Below are positions 5,667 to 9,270 of a DNA stretch of 9,270 bases, in pieces; position 1 is the stretch's first letter; the number at the start of each line of letters is the position of its first letter. The DNA is from Candidatus Bathyarchaeota archaeon (GTDB lineage Archaea > Thermoproteota > Bathyarchaeia > Bathyarchaeales > Bathyarchaeaceae), in NCBI GenBank assembly GCA_003662715.1, contig QMYO01000047.1, forward strand, positions 1 through 9,270, given 5' to 3'. The position numbers were made by a program, and so were the translations under genes. The notes under the pieces are model-generated. The model had not been told where the DNA came from, searched no databases, and saw only the letters and a program-made list of their open reading frames with translations.

Positions 5667-6770
5667 ATGACATCGATGGTTCCTAAATTGGGTCAAACAG
5701 AACTTTCAGAAAAAGAGTTAGAGTATTACTCAAGGCAAATAGTCCTCGCCGACATAGGATACAATGCGCAGTTGCGACTGAAAGACGCTAAGGCTTGCTT
5801 AGTGGGATTGGGAGGACTAGGCTCCCCCACAGCAATACAACTAGCTACAATTGGAGTCGGACACTTACGTCTAGTTGACCGAGATTTTGTTGAATTGTCC
5901 AATTTGCAGAGACAACATCTATATGGCGTAGATGACGTGGGGTATCCAAAAGTTGAGATTGCGGCTAAGAGACTGCAGAGTTTAAATCCTTACATAGAAA
6001 TAGACCCCGTTCCTCTCTCTATCAACGAGGACAATGCAGAAGACATAATTAAAGGCATGGATGTTGTAATTGACGGTTTAGATAGAATGGCAGCCCGTTA
6101 CGCTATTAATAGAGCATGCGTAAAACTTGGCATACCCTACGTTTTTGCAGCTGCTGTAGCAACCATCGGAAACGTGTCTACCATAATTCCCGGTGAAACA
6201 CCATGTCTTGAATGTTTTTACGGCAACCTCGTTGACGATAAGTTGCCCAAATGCGCCGTAGTAGGTGTTCACCCATCTTTATTGGGAGTGATTGCAAGCG
6301 TAGGAGTCAGTGAGGGCATCAGAATACTTATAGGGAAACAGCCTCGTTTGGTTAACAAGCTTCTCTACTGCGACATAGGACACGTAGAATTCAATGAGGT
6401 TCAAGTTTCAAAAGTTGAAGAATGCCCGGTCTGCGGTTCAAAACCTTCTGGTTCTCCGATGCCTATCGAGCGAGAATTGGTTGAGGAAATTTGTGGAAGA
6501 GGTGGAAAGAAAGTGTTCGCCATTGTTCCGAAGAAGAATTTAGAGATTAACATATCCGACTTACTAGACTATTTGGAGAAGAAAGGATTTAACATCAAAG
6601 TTAAAGCTAGACTGGGCATAACTTTTGATTATGAGAATAAAGTTATCGCGAGCATACTCAAAAGCGGAATCATGATTGTTGAAGGAGCAAAAGAAAAAGA
6701 AGAAGCTCTTAATCTTTTCAACGACATAATTGTTAATAGGCTAGATATCCCTAAATCATTCATAGGATAA
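5667..6770 (+). CDS. E1-like ThiF/MoeB/HesA adenylyltransferase with a C-terminal extension
   Basis: A 367-residue protein. Residues about 15-260 form an E1-like domain that adenylates the C-terminus of a ubiquitin-like carrier (MoaD, ThiS, SAMP). Visible are the nucleotide loop GLGGLGSP (47-54), the ATP-contacting DRDFVELSNLQRQ (71-83), Lys95, and the DGLD motif (136-139). Two zinc-binding pairs are present, CLEC (180, 183) and CPVC (253, 256). Cys196 in KCAVVGV sits where ThiF/MoeB proteins often carry their conserved cysteine. The last 100 residues (about 267-367) are an extra small alpha/beta domain absent from plain MoeB/ThiF (about 250 residues); its fold and role are unknown to me. The carrier substrate is not encoded here, so it could serve thiamine, molybdopterin, tRNA thiolation or SAMP-type conjugation. 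A stop codon just upstream fixes ATG 5667 as the first possible start; Met4 is an alternative. A radical SAM gene follows after 81 bp on the same strand. Confidence 0.88.
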   Translation: MTSMVPKLGQTELSEKELEYYSRQIVLADIGYNAQLRLKDAKACLVGLGGLGSPTAIQLATIGVGHLRLVDRDFVELSNLQRQHLYGVDDVGYPKVEIAAKRLQSLNPYIEIDPVPLSINEDNAEDIIKGMDVVIDGLDRMAARYAINRACVKLGIPYVFAAAVATIGNVSTIIPGETPCLECFYGNLVDDKLPKCAVVGVHPSLLGVIASVGVSEGIRILIGKQPRLVNKLLYCDIGHVEFNEVQVSKVEECPVCGSKPSGSPMPIERELVEEICGRGGKKVFAIVPKKNLEINISDLLDYLEKKGFNIKVKARLGITFDYENKVIASILKSGIMIVEGAKEKEEALNLFNDIIVNRLDIPKSFIG

Positions 6771-6785
6771 GATGTCGTCTAAACC

Positions 6786-6817
6786 CGTTAGGCATTAACG
6801 TGCACCCCATATGCACG
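6786..6817. repeat. Two adjoining inverted repeats between the E1-like and radical SAM genes
   Basis: CGTTA-GGCAT-TAACG (6786-6800) is followed, sharing its last CG, by CGTGCA-CCCCATA-TGCACG (6799-6817). Stems are 5 and 6 bp with loops of 5 and 7 bases. There is no T-run after them, so a classic terminator is unlikely. An operator or weak RNA hairpin controlling the radical SAM gene is possible, as is chance. Confidence 0.35.
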
Positions 6818-6851
6818 CGAGGATAATCATAAACTCAATGGTAGGACTTAG

Positions 6852-7781
6852 ATGGAAGGGAGCAAAAGAAACGTGAAATTGGCTGGAATTCATTTTCTAT
6901 TAACCTATCAATGCAATTTCGAATGCGACCACTGCTTTGTTTGGGGGAGCCCCTCCACCAAAGGAACATTCAAACTTAGACAAATCAGAAAAATCTATAA
7001 CGAAGCAAAAAAGCTGGGTACAGTTAAATGGATATATTTTGAGGGAGGAGAACCCTTCCTATACTATCCAATAATGCTCAGAGCCTTGCGAGAGGCTAAA
7101 CAACTAGGCTTCAAAACAGGCATAGTTACCAACATCTATTGGGCAACCTCAGTGGAGGACGCTTTAGAATGGCTACGTCCAATAGCTAAAATAGGAATAG
7201 ACGACGTTAGTTTTAGCGTTGACCCATACCACTATGAACTCATCGAAACTGAAGAGGCAAAGAAAGCAGTCAAGGCAGCCAAGAAACTCGGTTTGCCCGT
7301 TGGAATAATCTCAATCAAACATCCAAACACCCATAAAAAGCCTCCTACGCACATAGAAGGCGTAGAAGTGGGCTACTGGGAACTCATGTATCGCGGTCGA
7401 GCAGCCTCCCAACTTTTAGAGAAAGCTCCACGAAAGGCGTGGACAGAATTCAACAAATGCCCTTACGAAGACCTAGCTAATCCCGGTAGAATACATCTTG
7501 ACCCTTTAGGGTATATTCATGTCTGCCAAGGGTTATGCATCGGCAACGCTTGGCAAAAACCGTTTTCTGAAATTATAGGTTCATACGATCCGTCTTCTCA
7601 TCCCATCGTTGAGCCGCTTCTGCGCGGTGGACCCGCAGCGCTCATAGAAGAATTTAACCTGTCTCATGAGCAAACTTACGTTGATGCATGTCACCTCTGC
7701 TATACGGCTCGTCTTCAACTGAGACCTCGATTTTCAGAGGTTTTGTCTCCTGGACAGATGTATGGAGAAGAAATTGAGTGA
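6852..7781 (+). CDS. Radical SAM enzyme with SPASM/Twitch-like C-terminal cysteines
   Basis: A 309-residue protein with the radical SAM cluster motif CNFECDHC (Cys21, Cys25, Cys28; CX3CX2C), which binds the 4Fe-4S cluster that cleaves S-adenosylmethionine. GGEP (65-68) is the SAM-binding motif, and SFSVDPYH (120-127) is a later strand of the barrel. Five more cysteines (203, 225, 229, 280, 283) are grouped in the C-terminal third as CPY, CQGLC and CHLC. This fits an auxiliary iron-sulfur cluster of SPASM or Twitch type. Such enzymes often modify peptides or proteins or make cofactors, but the substrate here is not recognisable. ATG 6852 follows TAGGAC with a short spacer; no other in-frame start nearby is better. 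The preceding E1-like gene on the same strand suggests a shared pathway but does not prove it. Family sure, function open. Confidence 0.9.
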   Translation: MEGSKRNVKLAGIHFLLTYQCNFECDHCFVWGSPSTKGTFKLRQIRKIYNEAKKLGTVKWIYFEGGEPFLYYPIMLRALREAKQLGFKTGIVTNIYWATSVEDALEWLRPIAKIGIDDVSFSVDPYHYELIETEEAKKAVKAAKKLGLPVGIISIKHPNTHKKPPTHIEGVEVGYWELMYRGRAASQLLEKAPRKAWTEFNKCPYEDLANPGRIHLDPLGYIHVCQGLCIGNAWQKPFSEIIGSYDPSSHPIVEPLLRGGPAALIEEFNLSHEQTYVDACHLCYTARLQLRPRFSEVLSPGQMYGEEIE

Positions 7782-7804
7782 AGAATTGCATGAATATATG
7801 AGTG

Positions 7805-8083
7805 ATGAAATTTATGAATGCGGTTATGGTTAAATGTACTGTTGTTAGACCAGTGCCTGATTCATATGATAATTGCGTAAAGATGAATGTTGAAAAATGG
7901 ATGTTGCCCTTGCAAAGAGACAGCGTGCAGAACATCGCAGAGCTTTAGAGAAGCTTGAAATGGAGCTTATCTGTATAAAATACGTTAATCCTCTTTCTGA
8001 CAGCTGCTTTGTAGAGGACACTGCCATAATATTCGGGAGAAAAGCGGTGATCGGTGATACAGATTACAAATCCTTTCAAGGTG
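7805..8083 (+). pseudogene. Remnant of a dimethylarginine dimethylaminohydrolase (DDAH)-like gene, frameshifted and 3'-truncated
   Basis: From ATG 7805 the frame reads MKFMNAVMVKC then VVRPVPDSYDNCVKMN, typical of the N-terminus of archaeal DDAH/amidinotransferase-family hydrolases. It then slips and stops at 7948. In a second frame from 7897 the match resumes: DVALAKRQRAEHRRALEKL, then SDSCFVEDTAII with the substrate-binding Glu-Asp of the family, then GRKAVIGD. The shift lies at an A5 run (7893-7897); one added A would join the parts as VEKMDVALAK. Family resemblance fades around 8075-8083, just where the opposite-strand DUF763 gene ends. The remaining two thirds, with the catalytic His and Cys of the approximately 255-280-residue enzyme, are absent. 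DDAH enzymes hydrolyse methylated arginine to citrulline, and related archaeal proteins may use other guanidino substrates. This copy cannot be active. It fills the roughly 300-bp gap after the radical SAM gene; nothing else is seen there. Confidence 0.78.
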
Positions 8084-9214
8084 CTATTCCATTTCATAAT
8101 CAGGTGGAACGTAACGTCGGAGCCTCTGCAACGACTTCAATCGCTCCTTATCACCTATCCGAGCATTTTTGATGGCAGTTTTCAATATTTGAATGGACTC
8201 GTCCATAGCATAGCTATTTACAGGATATGGTACGCCATCCTTTCCTCCAACACAAAAACTATACTTTACTGGGTCTTTCCAGCTTGGCTTTTCACCGTAA
8301 ATCAGTTCAGAAATCAAGGCAAGCGCCCGAACAGTCGCTGGTCCTATCCCTCTTATGCCAAGTAGTTCCTCGTAGTTTTTGGGTTGAAATTCATATGTTC
8401 TTTTCAGTGCTTTCCAGTTGAGGTTGCGAGGAAGCGAAAGAACATCAACCGCATACTCTTTCCATTCGGCTTTAGGCATCCATTCCTGTAAAGATTTCTG
8501 ATAGGCGGGACGAATTGATTTAAGCATTCTCATTACTTTTCTCGGCTTCTCTTTAGCGATGTCGGTGGATGCTTTCTGGCAGCTTTCACTTTCCTTCGCT
8601 GTCATGTTTAAGACAACTTCCTTTTCCACATCGCCTACGATGGCGTCGTGAGGCTCTACAACAAAGTTTTTTGCGTGTTCTGAAAGCCAATGGTATCTCC
8701 TAGCGGTTCGGTCTTTCACACTCATTCCCTGCTGAACCACCGCCCACTTTCCATCTTCGGTTATGAAAAAAGCATGATGATAAAGGGGATAACCCGCTTG
8801 AATAGCGGTGTTGTCCACCTTAGCGCTCATTCTACTCGCATACTGCAAACGATTAATCCGCTCATCAGTGAAGCCAAACATCTTCCCTGCTTGACTGATT
8901 TCCATAGGAGCCTGTCGCGAAACCCTACCTTTGCCACCACAAACTGCCACTCCCTGCTCATTCGGGTTTACCGCACTCTTCAACACGCCTGTCAAGACAG
9001 TGGTGACTCCGGAAGAGTGCCAGTCATATCCCAGAACGCATCCCAACGCTTGAAACCATAAGGGGTCTGAGATTCTCTTTAAGAACTCGTCTTGACCATA
9101 CTCATCTACAATGATGGCGACTATTTCCTTTGCTAACCGAATCATTCGAACGGTCAGCCACTTCGGAGCTTTTCCGTAATGAAGGGGAAGCTTTGCGATG
9201 CCTGTTCTTTTCAA
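8084..9214 (-). CDS. DUF763 family protein with a helix-hairpin-helix motif
   Basis: A 376-residue protein that matches the DUF763 family along its whole length. It starts MKRTGIAKLPLHYGKAP, has SDPLWFQALGCVLGYDWHSSG (residues 49-69), a glycine-rich CGGKG (92-96), and AGYPLYHHAFF at 140-150. The C-terminal part holds a clear helix-hairpin-helix, LLGIRGIGPATVRALALI (284-301), a fold usually used for sequence-independent DNA contact, followed by GGKDGVPYPV. The protein ends RRYVPPDYEME, as expected for a complete family member. Function is unknown; the hairpin suggests a nucleic-acid role, which is inference. The start is TTG 9214: it encodes the conserved MKRTG, a stop lies three codons upstream, and GGTGA precedes it by six bases. 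The gene runs tail-on into the DDAH remnant and shows no sign of damage. Confidence 0.88.
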   Translation of the reverse strand: MKRTGIAKLPLHYGKAPKWLTVRMIRLAKEIVAIIVDEYGQDEFLKRISDPLWFQALGCVLGYDWHSSGVTTVLTGVLKSAVNPNEQGVAVCGGKGRVSRQAPMEISQAGKMFGFTDERINRLQYASRMSAKVDNTAIQAGYPLYHHAFFITEDGKWAVVQQGMSVKDRTARRYHWLSEHAKNFVVEPHDAIVGDVEKEVVLNMTAKESESCQKASTDIAKEKPRKVMRMLKSIRPAYQKSLQEWMPKAEWKEYAVDVLSLPRNLNWKALKRTYEFQPKNYEELLGIRGIGPATVRALALISELIYGEKPSWKDPVKYSFCVGGKDGVPYPVNSYAMDESIQILKTAIKNARIGDKERLKSLQRLRRYVPPDYEME

Positions 9215-9220
9215 AAATGT

Positions 9221-9267
9221 TCACCGATAGTCCATCGTATATAATTAAGGGGGAGGAACCGTTTAAA
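9221..9267 (-). promoter_or_regulatory. Putative promoter and ribosome binding site of the DUF763 gene
   Basis: On the minus strand GGTGA (9221-9225) is a suitable Shine-Dalgarno site for TTG 9214. Two TATA-like boxes lie upstream: TTAATTATATA (9238-9248), which would give an almost leaderless start, and TTTAAA (9262-9267), which would give a leader of about 24 bases that includes GGTGA. The second fits the ribosome site better. The window ends before further upstream elements could be judged. Confidence 0.4.
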
Positions 9268-9270
9268 CCA

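Noticed and set aside
5650..5670. Mini-ORF ATG GCA GAA ... TGA overlapping the start of the E1-like gene as ATGA
   Set aside because: Only six codons and no good ribosome site; translational coupling cannot be supported.
7782..8083. A RiPP-type precursor peptide after the radical SAM gene
   Set aside because: The small frames here read as pieces of a DDAH-like enzyme, not as a leader-core peptide.
8084..9061. + strand open frames within the DUF763 gene
   Set aside because: They are antisense shadows of a complete conserved protein and carry no recognisable domain.
1..9270. tRNA, rRNA, CRISPR array, insertion sequence or defence island
   Set aside because: No spaced repeat array, transposase or integrase, RNA gene pattern or defence-type gene was seen; intergenic regions are mostly short.

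Overview
The window looks like a chromosomal segment of an uncultured mesophilic or moderately thermophilic archaeon. A Bathyarchaeia-like or other TACK-group lineage is my best guess, made from family resemblance only. The supports are an XPF/Hef-type nuclease tail, an SMC protein with Smc5/6-type head motifs, a NitrOD5-like signalling protein, a CHASE4 histidine kinase, an archaeal-type E1-like enzyme, a DUF763 protein, TTG starts behind Shine-Dalgarno-like sites, and AT-rich TATA-like boxes. I see no rRNA, tRNA, CRISPR array, insertion sequence or phage gene.

Layout from left to right. (1) Positions 3-593 (+) hold the C-terminal two thirds of an XPF/Hef-family structure-specific nuclease, cut by the window edge. 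It converges tail to tail, with only 14 bases between stop codons, on a short SMC-like ATPase (608-2656, -). This is a DNA repair and chromosome-maintenance pair. (2) A 161-bp divergent intergenic region leads into a signalling block on the + strand: a NitrOD5-like protein (2818-3222), a CHASE4-HAMP-histidine kinase (3268-5140) and a stand-alone receiver (5092-5544). The kinase reading frame is broken once, exactly at a perfect 7-bp tandem duplication (4017-4030). Removing one copy restores a continuous 621-residue kinase. (3) An E1-like ThiF/MoeB/HesA enzyme with an extra C-terminal domain of about 100 residues (5667-6770) is followed after 81 bp by a radical SAM enzyme with a SPASM/Twitch-like cysteine set (6852-7781). 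(4) Positions 7805 to about 8083 hold the broken N-terminal remnant of a dimethylarginine dimethylaminohydrolase (DDAH)-like gene. It has one frameshift that a single missing A would explain, and its 3' part is absent. (5) An intact DUF763 gene on the - strand (8084-9214) abuts the remnant tail-on.

How the genes may work together. The three signalling genes look like one operon: an extracytoplasmic CHASE4 sensor passes phosphate to the receiver, and NitrOD5 is an accessory or output protein. As read here the sensor and catalytic halves of the kinase are uncoupled. The duplication also places an ATG behind an AAGGA motif into the kinase frame, so the downstream half might be made separately. 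The E1-like and radical SAM genes may share a pathway (sulfur transfer, cofactor or peptide modification), but no carrier or precursor peptide is visible. The most noteworthy observation is the 7-bp duplication that splits the kinase, which could be a phase-variable switch, a fresh mutation or an assembly artefact. No clearly new multi-gene system could be demonstrated.
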